DNA from: an uncultured Alphaproteobacteria bacterium | GTDB taxonomy: Bacteria; Pseudomonadota; Alphaproteobacteria; RF32; CAG-239 | Assembly (NCBI GenBank): GCA_934229625.1 | Contig: CAKQDU010000002.1 | Span: 124,001-188,000 of the forward strand | Direction: 5' to 3' | Length of the DNA: 64,000 bases | Shown: piece after piece, positions 42,856-51,310 of the stretch | Layout: the number at the start of each line of letters is the position of its first letter | How positions within the stretch are numbered: the first letter of the stretch is position 1 | Notes under the pieces: generated by a model | Told to the model about the DNA's origin: nothing | Seen by the model: the letters and a program-made list of their open reading frames with translations, nothing else | Databases searched by the model: none | Position numbers and translations under genes: made by a program

Positions 42856-44406
42856 ATGTATAAGTTATCTCTGCAAAGAATTTTAATTATCATCGGTATC
42901 TGTCTGGTTGGCGTGTTTTTTGCTATTCCGAATATCATGCCGAATCAGCAAAATCTGCCAAAATGGTGGCAGCCGATTAGTCTGGGTTTGGATTTGCAAG
43001 GCGGCTCAAGCTTGTTGCTGCAAGTCAAAATGGACGATGTCTTAAAAGATAAAATGTCTACGTTAGAAGATTCTGTCCGCCAATCTTTGCGCGAACATAA
43101 AATCCGTTATCAAGATTTGAAATCTTCCGCTAAAGGCGTTGTTGTCAAAATTTCTGATTATGCCGCTCGCGACAAGGCTAAAGAAGCGTTCCGCAAACTT
43201 GACGAAGGCTTGGCTGTTACCGACGATGCCAATGGCGAAGGCATTGTCACAATCACTTATAATGAACAAGCTCTTACTGCGCTCAAATATCAGGTGATTG
43301 ACCAATCTATCGGAATTGTACGCCGCCGTATCGATGAACTCGGCACTAAAGAGCCAAGCATTCAAGGGCAAGGTTCTGACCGCATCTTGGTTCAGCTGCC
43401 GGGTGTTCAAAATCCGGAAAGCGTAAAAATATTGTTGGGAAAAACCGCTAAAATGTCTTTTCATCTGGTAGATGAAACAACTAGCGTAGCTCAGGCCAAA
43501 CGCGGAAAAATAAGTAAAACATCCCGTGTAATGAACGGTTCTGAAGGCGAACAATATGTTGTGATTAAAAAACCGGTTGTCGGCGGAGAAAATCTGACCG
43601 ATGCCCGCGTTTCTTTTTCTGACGGTATGCCTGTTGTAAGTTTCCGTTTCAACACTTTAGGCGGCCGAAAATTCGGCGAAGTAACAAGCAGTCATGTCGG
43701 CGAAAGATTGGCTATTGTTTTAGACAATGAAGTTATTTCTGCTCCAAACATTCAAGGACCGATTACCGGCGGCAGCGGTATTATTACCGGTAATTTCACT
43801 ACAAAATCAGCCAATGATTTAGCCTTGCTGCTGCGTTCCGGCGCTTTGCCTGCTCCGTTGGAAGTAATGGAAGAAAGAACTGTCGGCGCCGGTTTGGGTG
43901 CGGATTCTATTCATGACGGCGTTGTTGCCTCAATCGTCGGTTTGATTGCAGTTGTTGTGTTTATGGTTGCCGCGTATGGTTTGTTCGGCATTATGGTAGA
44001 TATTACAGTATTGCTGAACATTGTTTTAATGCTGGGCATTATGAGCTTTATCGGCACGACTTTAACCCTGCCGGGCATTGCCGGTATTATCTTGACAATG
44101 GGTATGGCTGTTGACGCAAATATTCTGATTTTTGAACGTATGCGTGAAGAAGTAAACAAAGGCCGCTCTATCCGTGATGCCATTACCTTAGGCTTTACCG
44201 AAGCTTACCGCACGATTGTTGACTCCAATCTAACAACAATGGTTGCCGGTTTTGTACTGTTCTATTTCGGCAGCGGTCCGGTTAGAGGTTTTGCCGTGAC
44301 TTTGATTATCGGTATCATTACATCCATGTTTACATCAGTAACGGTAAGCCGTTTGCTCGTAGAAGCTTGGATGGCCAAATTTAAACCGACTAAACTTCCA
44401 CTATAA
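42856..44406 (+). CDS. secD: Protein translocase subunit SecD
   Basis: The 516-residue protein has an N-terminal membrane helix followed by the periplasmic P1 region beginning PISLGLDLQGGSSLLLQV, and the C-terminal RND-like membrane domain (LPAPLEVMEERTVGAGLGADSI, MAVDANILIFERMREE). SecD uses the proton gradient to complete export of proteins through SecYEG. Length is typical for an alphaproteobacterium. It is followed by secF after 20 bases. Confidence 0.97.
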   Translation: MYKLSLQRILIIIGICLVGVFFAIPNIMPNQQNLPKWWQPISLGLDLQGGSSLLLQVKMDDVLKDKMSTLEDSVRQSLREHKIRYQDLKSSAKGVVVKISDYAARDKAKEAFRKLDEGLAVTDDANGEGIVTITYNEQALTALKYQVIDQSIGIVRRRIDELGTKEPSIQGQGSDRILVQLPGVQNPESVKILLGKTAKMSFHLVDETTSVAQAKRGKISKTSRVMNGSEGEQYVVIKKPVVGGENLTDARVSFSDGMPVVSFRFNTLGGRKFGEVTSSHVGERLAIVLDNEVISAPNIQGPITGGSGIITGNFTTKSANDLALLLRSGALPAPLEVMEERTVGAGLGADSIHDGVVASIVGLIAVVVFMVAAYGLFGIMVDITVLLNIVLMLGIMSFIGTTLTLPGIAGIILTMGMAVDANILIFERMREEVNKGRSIRDAITLGFTEAYRTIVDSNLTTMVAGFVLFYFGSGPVRGFAVTLIIGIITSMFTSVTVSRLLVEAWMAKFKPTKLPL

Positions 44407-44426
44407 ACAATAAAAGGATAACAAAA

Positions 44427-45365
44427 ATGAAAATATTTAGTTGGATTATAAAAGATACAAGTATTGACTTTTTAGGCTTTCGCAAAATTGCCTATGCATT
44501 GTCTGCTGTTTTGCTTGCCGCCTCAATAGCCAGTGTTGCCGTCCGTGGCTTTAACTATGGTATTGACTTTTCAGGCGGTGTTCTGATTGAAGTTAAAAGC
44601 AAAAATGGTCCGGTTAATGTCGATAAAGTTCGCAATGAATTGGATTCGTTGAATTTGGATGAACTTAATCTGCAATCTTTCGGTGACGCTCAAGATGAAC
44701 TGATGATTAGAGCGCAGGCTAATAATGCTGACGAAGAAAGTCAACGTGTAGCCATTAAACAAATCAAAGAAATGCTGGAAAACGATTTTACTTTTGAAAG
44801 AATTGAATCGGTTGGTCCTCAGGTAGGTGACGAGCTGAAACTATCAGGTATTTTGGCATCTGTATTTGCAATGCTTGCCATAAGCCTTTATATCTGGTTC
44901 AGATTTGAATGGAAATTTGCCGTCGGTGCTTTGGTGGGTTTGTTCCATGATTTGCTGATTACAATCGGTTTAGTTTCCATTTTCCACTTGGATTTCAGTT
45001 TGACAACCATTGCCGCTATTTTGACTTTGGCCGGCTATTCGGTGAATGATACGGTTGTAACCTATGACCGTGTTCGTGAAAATCTGCAAAAATACAAAAA
45101 AATGTCACAATATGACTTATTGAACAAAAGTATTAACGATATTTTTTCCCGTACGATTTTGACAGGCGTTACCACATTTCTTGCCTCTGTGGCTCTGCTG
45201 GTGTTCGGCGGCGATGCTCTGCGCAGCTTTGCCTTTGTAATTACCACCGGTATCATTATTGGTACATTCTCATCAATCTTTATCTGCGTGCCGGTAATCA
45301 ATATGTTTGATTTGCGCGCAACGCCGGATGAAAAAGATATAAATCCGTTTGGAAACATCCAATAA
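44427..45365 (+). CDS. secF: Protein translocase subunit SecF
   Basis: The 312-residue protein begins with the conserved IDFLGFRKIAYALSA and GFNYGIDFSGGVLIEVK and contains six membrane helices with the VNDTVVTYDRVRENL motif. It pairs with SecD. The operon yajC-secD-secF ends with a terminator at 45387. Confidence 0.97.
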   Translation: MKIFSWIIKDTSIDFLGFRKIAYALSAVLLAASIASVAVRGFNYGIDFSGGVLIEVKSKNGPVNVDKVRNELDSLNLDELNLQSFGDAQDELMIRAQANNADEESQRVAIKQIKEMLENDFTFERIESVGPQVGDELKLSGILASVFAMLAISLYIWFRFEWKFAVGALVGLFHDLLITIGLVSIFHLDFSLTTIAAILTLAGYSVNDTVVTYDRVRENLQKYKKMSQYDLLNKSINDIFSRTILTGVTTFLASVALLVFGGDALRSFAFVITTGIIIGTFSSIFICVPVINMFDLRATPDEKDINPFGNIQ

Positions 45366-45386
45366 TTATAATCGTGATTATAAAAA

Positions 45387-45416
45387 AACAGCTCATTAAC
45401 TTGGGCTGTTTTTTTG
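45387..45416 (+). terminator. Terminator after secF
   Basis: AACAGC (45387-45392) pairs with GCTGTT (45405-45410), then a T run. It lies 22 bases after the secF stop. Confidence 0.7.
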
Positions 45417-45480
45417 TTGCGTATTCTTAGTTATAAAATTGTCTTTACTTTCCGGCTCTATTCCGATAAAATAATAAACG

Positions 45481-45678
45481 GATAGATGATAGTCTGTCTA
45501 GGGCGTCAGAAACCCTTTCATAGACAGTCGCCTAAGTATGGCGTCTAATAAATATGCTGATTTCTGCACTGTGCGGATGTCGGCTAAATAAGGTTTCGGC
45601 CAAATAAGCCGAGCCGTCTTTGTCTATGTACGGTTTCTGAACATCCGCCCGCTATTTTCAGCGGGTTTTGTTTTTATG
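45481..45678 (+). ncRNA. Structured RNA candidate with competing helices and a terminator
   Basis: A local hairpin CTGTCTA-GGG...CCC-TAGACAG can form at 45494-45527. The same bases pair far better downstream: TCAGAAACC (45506-45514) with GGTTTCTGA (45632-45640), CATAGACA (45519-45526) with TGTCTATG (45621-45628) and GGGCG (45501-45505) with CGCCC (45646-45650). A second competing stem is GCGGATGT with ACATCCGC around 45569-45648. The direct repeats GGCTAAATAAG and GGCCAAATAAG lie in the middle. The strong terminator CCCGCT-ATTTTC-AGCGGG with TTTTGTTTTT ends the region (about 45648-45678). It may be a small RNA, or a switch that controls the pilin-like gene at 45707. I cannot place it in a known family; 6S-like size (about 150 nt) was considered. 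Confidence 0.55.
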
Positions 45679-45706
45679 TATAACAAATTAAACGTGGGTT
45701 AGAAAT

Positions 45707-46453
45707 ATGTATAAAAATTTTGAAAAAGGGCGGAGTCTTTTTCCGCAAAGTGCGTTAGATGCGACGGGATTTTTAAGCGACGTGTACAAAAGAAGTACAC
45801 GAGCGAAAAAATTACAAGCAGATGACGTGCAGAGTGGAAAAAGTATGATAGAAATGCTGGGAGTTCTGGCTATTATCGGCGTGCTGAGCGTGGGTGGCAT
45901 TGCTGGCTACTCCAAAGCGATGGAACTGTGGAAAATAAGTCGGCAGAAAGAACAATTAGCTGAGCTTTTTTTACAGTGTGTTAATTTAAAAGATGATTTT
46001 CTGCGTGAATATAATACGACAAAGAAAATTGTGCCGACAGCGGATATTATGGAGGCAATGGGAGTTATTCCAGACGGCATGAAAAAGGCAAGTTCATATC
46101 ATATTAAAGATTTTGCAGATAATCTTATCTATGTTTATTTTACCGAAAGCAAGTGGAGTAATGAAGACGGAACAAAAAGTTCAGTGTTGGAATATCTTTT
46201 GATGTTTGATATTTATTCGGCAGAAAAATCAAGCCGGTTAAAGCAGCAATATTGTGTGACGTTTTTGGAACAAGCGCAGGCTGTTTCTCCGTCTATAAAA
46301 CTGGTTGAAAGCCGCGGCAGTAATGACAGTTTCGGCGGTTATAATGTTAAAAATATAAAAATCGGCTCGGCTAAGCCGAATGAAATTTATGATTTTTGCA
46401 AAAAATGCAATTCAGACAAAGCTTGCCAGCTTGTTCTGCATTTTAAATTATAA
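45707..46453 (+). CDS. Type IV pilin-like protein with long leader
   Basis: The 248-residue product contains SGKSMIEMLGVLAIIGVLSV and continues GGIAGYSKAM, identical over the assembly helix to the pilin at 36133 except for R/K at the first mature residue. Processing after Gly leaves Glu at position 5. The leader from ATG 45707 is about 43 residues, much longer than usual; an in-frame GTG at 45827 would give a normal short leader but lacks a ribosome binding site. The C-terminal domain differs from the first pilin and has cysteines (CKKCNSDKAC). It may be a minor pilin. A structured RNA with terminator lies just upstream. Confidence 0.75.
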   Translation: MYKNFEKGRSLFPQSALDATGFLSDVYKRSTRAKKLQADDVQSGKSMIEMLGVLAIIGVLSVGGIAGYSKAMELWKISRQKEQLAELFLQCVNLKDDFLREYNTTKKIVPTADIMEAMGVIPDGMKKASSYHIKDFADNLIYVYFTESKWSNEDGTKSSVLEYLLMFDIYSAEKSSRLKQQYCVTFLEQAQAVSPSIKLVESRGSNDSFGGYNVKNIKIGSAKPNEIYDFCKKCNSDKACQLVLHFKL

Positions 46454-46479
46454 AGATGGGCGGTAGAGCCTCTTTAAAT

Positions 46480-46872
46480 TTATCTTCGATGATGGTGGTG
46501 GTGATGATGTCCGCCGCCGAAGATAACGCTGCCGACCAGCGCTCCGGTAAAACCGGCCACAGCTGCAGTTGCCGCTGAATCGTAGTAATAGCTGCGAGGA
46601 GCCGGAGTTTCTCTAACTACCACAACCGGCGGAACCGGACGTGTCACAATCACTTGCTGAGGCGGTAAAGGCGCTCCCGTAACATAAACCGGCGGTGTCT
46701 GCACAGCAACCGGAACGGTCTGCACCGTCTGTACTGTTTTCACAACCGAATTAGGCAAAGTATAAATCTGCTGTTTTACATTATTATTATCATCCATGAC
46801 AATGATTGTGTCTGCATTTGCAGTTTGTATGGTAAATGCAGCCATTATGGTTAAAAATAGAACTTTACGCAT
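46480..46872 (-). CDS. Secreted small protein with histidine tail
   Basis: ATG 46872 follows GGAGGAATAATA. The 130-residue product has a signal peptide (MRKVLFLTIMAAFTIQTANA), then a Val/Pro/Thr-rich region with repeats like VQTVPVAVQTPP and VTRPVPPVVVV, a small hydrophobic segment (AGFTGALVGSVIFGGG) and a tail of seven His followed by two Arg. The His tail would bind Ni, Zn or Cu, and the hydrophobic glycine-rich helix may anchor it in the membrane. I do not recognise the family. It is a single gene on the strand opposite to the pilin. Confidence 0.65.
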   Translation of the reverse strand: MRKVLFLTIMAAFTIQTANADTIIVMDDNNNVKQQIYTLPNSVVKTVQTVQTVPVAVQTPPVYVTGAPLPPQQVIVTRPVPPVVVVRETPAPRSYYYDSAATAAVAGFTGALVGSVIFGGGHHHHHHHRR

Positions 46873-46961
46873 TATTATTCCTCCACAAACATATATTATA
46901 GTTTGCTTAATGCCACAATTCAAGAACATAAATATACTTCTAAGTATGTATATTTATTATT

Positions 46962-47252
46962 TCAGATTATATTTGCCTCATAGGTATAAACAATTTCCGC
47001 ATCATCATCACTATCTGTCGGCTCTATCTCGCACACCAATAAAGTATTTTCATCCTGCAGATTGTCAAAAATTTCATCTTCCACATTCTCAAGGGTTAAA
47101 ACATCTTCCGAATTTCGGCTTAAAATAATATTATGTTCATCATAACTAAGCTTAACAGAAGGATTTTCCGGCGCAGTATCGCGAGCATAAAGCAGCAGCA
47201 TTACATCATTTTCATCTGTTACCATAAAATCAAAAGTATTAAAATCCGGCAT
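46962..47252 (-). CDS. Hypothetical acidic 96-residue protein
   Basis: A small acidic protein (MPDFNTFDFMVTDENDVML...), preceded by GAAAGGACTACAAA with a good ribosome binding site. It is rich in Asp and Glu (EPTDSDDDAEIVYTYE at the end) and shows alternating beta-strand patterns without membrane segment or signal. No motif is recognised. It is probably soluble and cytoplasmic and lies between the His-tail protein and the divergent M50-like gene. Confidence 0.6.
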   Translation of the reverse strand: MPDFNTFDFMVTDENDVMLLLYARDTAPENPSVKLSYDEHNIILSRNSEDVLTLENVEDEIFDNLQDENTLLVCEIEPTDSDDDAEIVYTYEANII

Positions 47253-47329
47253 TTTGTAGTCCTTTCATGCTGTTATTAAAAATATTTTAGGATATTGAAG
47301 TTAATATTTATCTAAAATTTGAGGAAAAA

Positions 47330-48013
47330 ATGTATAAAATAACAGATTCGCTAATCAACATCCTAAAACTGCCAACAGCTTTATATCTGCTGTTTTCGCT
47401 GCCGGCTCTTTTGAACGTATACCGCTATTTTGATTTTTTTACTTTTAAATTTTTTATGCTCGGCGCCGGATTTATCTTTTTTTGGGGTACGATTTTCCTC
47501 TCCGGCTACAGCACACGCAACGCCATGCAGGTAATTTCACACGAGCTGACGCATACTTTTTTTGCTTATTTAACTTTGCATATTGCCGGAAGAATACGGC
47601 TTAACCCTGATGGCAGCGGCGGCTCCATGCAGCTGAACGGACACGGCAATTGGCTGATTTCTTTAGCTCCGTATTTTTTTCCGCTGTTTGCTTTTATCTA
47701 TATGCTGCTGATGCCGTCTTTACTCTATCTCAGCGGAGCTCATTGGCTCGTCTATGCGGTTCTGGGTTATTTTTTGGCTTATCATTGGCTGGTTGTGCTA
47801 ACACAGGTGCATCCGGGGCAAACAGACATAAGTCAAGAAGGCTATATATTTTCCGGAATTGTCATCATCGGCGCCAATCTTTTCAGCAACGGAATAATTC
47901 TAGCCTTTGCCAGCAAATCATGGGACGGCGTTTTTACCTTTTTGCGGTTGGTAAATAAGCTTAATTTTGAATACGTTCAAAAAATTTACGGTTTAATAGC
48001 TGATAATTTCTAA
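47330..48013 (+). CDS. M50-like membrane metallopeptidase
   Basis: The 227-residue protein has several membrane helices and the zinc motif HELTH (in QVISHELTHTFFAYLTL), plus GSMQLNGHGNWLISLAPYFFP, which parallels the second ligand region of M50-type site-2 proteases, and QTDISQEGY near the end. Whether it cleaves membrane proteins is not known. It ends 20 bases inside the convergent LD-carboxypeptidase gene, so the two overlap tail to tail. The gene at 51910 is a second protein of this kind. Confidence 0.7.
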   Translation: MYKITDSLINILKLPTALYLLFSLPALLNVYRYFDFFTFKFFMLGAGFIFFWGTIFLSGYSTRNAMQVISHELTHTFFAYLTLHIAGRIRLNPDGSGGSMQLNGHGNWLISLAPYFFPLFAFIYMLLMPSLLYLSGAHWLVYAVLGYFLAYHWLVVLTQVHPGQTDISQEGYIFSGIVIIGANLFSNGIILAFASKSWDGVFTFLRLVNKLNFEYVQKIYGLIADNF

Positions 48014-48883
48014 ACAACTCTTGTCAGCGTCAAATTTTGCTTTAGCACCCAGCGGCAAAACATAACGCGCCGGTGTATGTCCAAATTCAAAATCTTTAAC
48101 GCACGGAAAGTCTGTTTCATATAAAAAATCGGCAAAACAATCATCTAAAGTTCCGTCTTCTTCATCTCCGCTGCAATCCGTAAAATGTCCGAAAATAAGT
48201 CCTTTCAGCTCCTTAAAATACGGCTGCTGTTTCAGCTGCTGCAGCATTAAATCAACTTTATGCAAACGCTCGTGTACATCTTCAATCAGCAAAATTTTAC
48301 CGCGTAAATCCGGAAAATACGGAGTACCGGCAAGTTTCATCAGTACACTCAGATTGCTGCATAAAAAAGTGCCTTCCGCCTTGCCGACACGCAGCGTACT
48401 GCCAGAAACAATCTTATAAGGCTCGCCGGAAATCAGCTGTCTAAGGCTCTTTTCTACCAGCGGATTCAGAGTGTCTTCTCTAAAATCGTATGTCGGCAGA
48501 AAGCCATTCCAGCTGATTGTTCCTGACTTTTTATTTAGAGCCAGCATCAAGGCGACATTATCGCAAAAACCTACCAAAGGCTTAGAATTTTGCTTAATCA
48601 GCTCATAATCAATATAAGGCAAAATACGCGATGCTCCGGCTGCTGCCCTCACGCAAAAAACAGCTTTTATATCAGATTGCGCAAATGCCCAATTAACATC
48701 CTCTGCTCTTTCTTTATCTGTGCCGGCCATATAGCGGCGCACTTCATAAAGATGCGGAGCAAAAACAGCTTCAAAACCCAAAGACTGCAAAAAATTCAAG
48801 CCGTTTTCAATTTTAGCAATGCTCCCGATTTGCGCCGATGGCGCAATTAAAGCAATTTTATCACCTTTGCAGAGTTTTTCCAT
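47993..48883 (-). CDS. LD-carboxypeptidase (S66-like) with Cys at the nucleophile position
   Basis: The 296-residue protein resembles LdcA, which trims the last D-Ala from murein tetrapeptides in the cytoplasm. It shows KGDKIALIAPSAQIG at the start, RAAAGASRILPYIDY, GFCDNVALMLAL (residues 105-116), LLIEDVHERLHKVD and FGHTPARYVLP. In S66 enzymes the GFSD Ser is the nucleophile; here it is Cys107. The Glu (IEDV) and His (FGHT) of the triad are retained. The stop lies four bases from the Mpl-like gene (48887), so both probably act in peptidoglycan recycling: LdcA makes the tripeptide that Mpl re-attaches. Confidence 0.8.
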   Translation of the reverse strand: MEKLCKGDKIALIAPSAQIGSIAKIENGLNFLQSLGFEAVFAPHLYEVRRYMAGTDKERAEDVNWAFAQSDIKAVFCVRAAAGASRILPYIDYELIKQNSKPLVGFCDNVALMLALNKKSGTISWNGFLPTYDFREDTLNPLVEKSLRQLISGEPYKIVSGSTLRVGKAEGTFLCSNLSVLMKLAGTPYFPDLRGKILLIEDVHERLHKVDLMLQQLKQQPYFKELKGLIFGHFTDCSGDEEDGTLDDCFADFLYETDFPCVKDFEFGHTPARYVLPLGAKAKFDADKSCLEIISY

Positions 48884-48886
48884 AGC

Positions 48887-50248
48887 CTATAATCTTTCTA
48901 AAATCTGTTTGCACAAATCGGTCAAAGAATTATCGCGGGCGCCCATAATCACGATTCTATCGTCTGGTTCTGCTTTTTGCAGCAACAGCTCTGCCGCCGC
49001 TTTTTTATCTGCGGCAAAATAAGCATTTTGCTTACCCAGTTTATGCGCATAATCAATTAAATCAGCAGAGGAAATATCTTTAGTAACCGTGCCGCCGACA
49101 AAGAAAATTTCCGGCATAATCAAAATATCATCGGGTTGCATATTTTTAACAAAACTTTCCATAATTTCTTTTCCCATAGAGCGCATCGGGCCAAAGCCAT
49201 GCGGCTGAAACATAATCAGCAAACGTCCGGAATATTGACGCAATGCTCCGACAGAAGCGGCAATTTTATCCGGATTATGGGCAAAATCATCTATTACGGT
49301 AATTCCGCTTTTATGTCCGATTACTTCCAACCGCCGCTTAGTTCCACTAAAATTTTGCAATATTTCGGCGGCTTCTGAAACATCTACCCCCATAACACCG
49401 CAGGCGGCAATGGCTGCCAACGCGTTGGCAACATTAAAATGTCCGATAAGTTTAAGAGTATATGTTTTGCCGTTCAGCGTATATTCCGTACCGTTGGTCA
49501 GCGGTTTTATATTTTCGGCATATAAATCGGCTTTAGGATTCTTCAGCGAAAAGGTGATTTTATGCAAATGCGTGAGTGTTCGGCAGGTATCATAGTCATC
49601 ATTAACAACAATCGCTTGCTTGGTGCGATTACTCAGATTTTGGAACAGCGTTATCAGTTCTTCTATGCTTTTATGGTCGTGAGAAATATTATTGATAACC
49701 GAAACATACGGATTATAGAGGTCTATGCTTCCGTTGCTTTCATCGGCCTCCACCACGCAGATATCGCCTTTATTATAAATAATATTGGCAATACCGGCAC
49801 GGTCTTCATAATCGCGCAGCAAACCGCCGTTGATTAAGCAAGGATTTTTACCGGACTTATCCAAAATATAGCCAACCATAGCCGCAGTTGTGGTTTTGCC
49901 GGAAGTTCCGCCAACGGCAATACCATATTTATAGCCGTTAAACAATTCGCTCAGCAGCTGCGGACGGGTTTTTATCGGAATATTTTTTTCTTTAGCAGCT
50001 TTTATATCCGGAATAGTATCCTCCACCGCCGTAGAAGCGCAGACAAAATCCAAATCAGCAGTTATGCCTGAGCCGTCTTGCGGAAACATTTTTATTCCTA
50101 AGTTTTCCAAAGCCTCTTTATTTTCTAAATCGCGGTGTAAATCAAAGTTGCGGTCAGAACCCTGAACTTCATAGCCGGAAAGTTTCAAAATCTGAGCCAA
50201 TGAACTCATACCGCTGCCGGAAATTCCGCAAAAACTAACTTTAGTCAT
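48887..50248 (-). CDS. mpl: Mur ligase, probably Mpl (murein tripeptide ligase)
   Basis: The 453-residue ATP-dependent ligase has the Mur features: an N-terminal NAD-type fold (CGISGSGMSSLAQILKLSG), P-loop AVGGTSGKTTTAAMVG, VVEADESNGS, and GHFNVANALAAIAAC in the C-terminal part, with the FAHNPDKI block for substrate. It resembles MurC and Mpl. Its position immediately upstream of LD-carboxypeptidase, which provides the free tripeptide, favours Mpl, which joins UDP-MurNAc with L-Ala-D-Glu-mDAP. MurC is not excluded. Confidence 0.75.
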   Translation of the reverse strand: MTKVSFCGISGSGMSSLAQILKLSGYEVQGSDRNFDLHRDLENKEALENLGIKMFPQDGSGITADLDFVCASTAVEDTIPDIKAAKEKNIPIKTRPQLLSELFNGYKYGIAVGGTSGKTTTAAMVGYILDKSGKNPCLINGGLLRDYEDRAGIANIIYNKGDICVVEADESNGSIDLYNPYVSVINNISHDHKSIEELITLFQNLSNRTKQAIVVNDDYDTCRTLTHLHKITFSLKNPKADLYAENIKPLTNGTEYTLNGKTYTLKLIGHFNVANALAAIAACGVMGVDVSEAAEILQNFSGTKRRLEVIGHKSGITVIDDFAHNPDKIAASVGALRQYSGRLLIMFQPHGFGPMRSMGKEIMESFVKNMQPDDILIMPEIFFVGGTVTKDISSADLIDYAHKLGKQNAYFAADKKAAAELLLQKAEPDDRIVIMGARDNSLTDLCKQILERL

Positions 50249-50266
50249 AATTTTAGTCCTTTATAA

Positions 50267-51199
50267 TTATAAATCTTCTATAGTTCTGTTCAAAATTGTC
50301 TGCTGTTCGCTATCCATCAAGGCAAAATCTTTATAGTCCACCGAGATATAGCTTTTACCGTCGCCGTCCACAGAAACTCCCAAAGTAACACCGATTTTGT
50401 CATTCTGAAAAGTGGCGTATAACACCGCCTTTCCTTCTTGAAGCTCCTGCAGAAAATTGTCGCCGCCCAGCGGATTTTGTTTGGTTACGGTTATAACTTT
50501 TTTCTTTTCGCCCTCGCCTTTTATCAACCGTTCTTCATAAGTGTATGGTTCAAAATGTTCTTCCGCATTGCCGTATTTTGCCGACAATGCCTCAAAATAA
50601 CGATGATAGAGAGCTAAAACTTTTGTAGCTTTGGCGTCATCTTCCTGCGGTATCCCCTGAGCATAAACACACCAAAGTTTATCCTGCATGCCGAAAATTG
50701 CAATAATATAGGCAAATGTGTTATTTTTTTGCTGCGGATTGACAACCTGAAAAACATTTTTATAGTCCTTACGCTCAGCCGGAAGCAGCTCAAATCCAAA
50801 CTTTTTAATATTCTCTTGCGAAGCCGCCCAATAAAGTCCGAACGGAGCGGATTGATATTTAGCTTTAAGTTTTTTTATGCGGTCTTCTTCTGTTTCTTCA
50901 GCTTCTTCTTTTTCTTGAGCAATTTTTTCAGTTTTTGAACGGATTTCACGAGTTTTTTCTTCTAATTGTTCCAACGATTTCAAATCATTTTTCCGTAAAT
51001 TTAGAATTGTCGGTTTTTGCTGCAGCAAATCACGAGCCGCATCTTTGGCTTGTTCATCATCTAAAATCGAAGATTCGCTCGCCGGATTTATTATTTCGTC
51101 TGCCGAATCTTCCGTGCCGTCGTCAAACAATTCTACCATCTGAGCATTGCATACGGAAGCAACAAAAAGAAAAGTACCTAGAAAAAATAATGTTTTCAT
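50267..51199 (-). CDS. Secreted coiled-coil protein, hypothetical
   Basis: The 310-residue product has a signal peptide ending CNA, followed by an acidic stretch (LFDDGTEDSADEI) and a long charged helix rich in Glu and Lys (EKTREIRSKTEKIAQEKEEAEE...), likely a coiled coil. The C-terminal part (FGLYWAASQENIKKFGFELL..., YTYEERLIKG) forms a beta-rich domain. It is probably periplasmic or outer-membrane associated. Its function is not known. It ends 18 bases before the Mpl gene on the same strand and could be cotranscribed with it. Confidence 0.7.
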   Translation of the reverse strand: MKTLFFLGTFLFVASVCNAQMVELFDDGTEDSADEIINPASESSILDDEQAKDAARDLLQQKPTILNLRKNDLKSLEQLEEKTREIRSKTEKIAQEKEEAEETEEDRIKKLKAKYQSAPFGLYWAASQENIKKFGFELLPAERKDYKNVFQVVNPQQKNNTFAYIIAIFGMQDKLWCVYAQGIPQEDDAKATKVLALYHRYFEALSAKYGNAEEHFEPYTYEERLIKGEGEKKKVITVTKQNPLGGDNFLQELQEGKAVLYATFQNDKIGVTLGVSVDGDGKSYISVDYKDFALMDSEQQTILNRTIEDL

Positions 51200-51235
51200 A
51201 ATTATCCCTTTGATAACCGTAAAAAAAAATTGAAT

Positions 51236-51246
51236 ACCTTAAAGGT
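51236..51246. promoter_or_regulatory. Small palindrome between the divergent secreted-protein and TetR genes
   Basis: ACCTT-A-AAGGT is a perfect 11-bp palindrome between the divergent starts at 51199 and 51311 and may be the operator of the TetR-type regulator. It is short and could be chance. Confidence 0.3.
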
Positions 51247-51310
51247 TTGCGCTATTCTAACTCCGTAAATACAAATAATTTGTTAAACACGGATAAAATT
51301 TATTACTGAA

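Noticed and set aside
45481..45678. 6S RNA, SRP RNA or tmRNA
   Set aside because: Size fits 6S, but the sequence lacks the signature of any of these RNAs that I can recognise, so it is left unnamed.
45779..45810. GTGTAC/GTACAC inverted repeat in the leader of the second pilin gene
   Set aside because: It encodes a peptide that resembles translated sequencing adapters (DVYKR), but the bases do not match any adapter that I know and the frame continues normally; no regulatory meaning could be supported.
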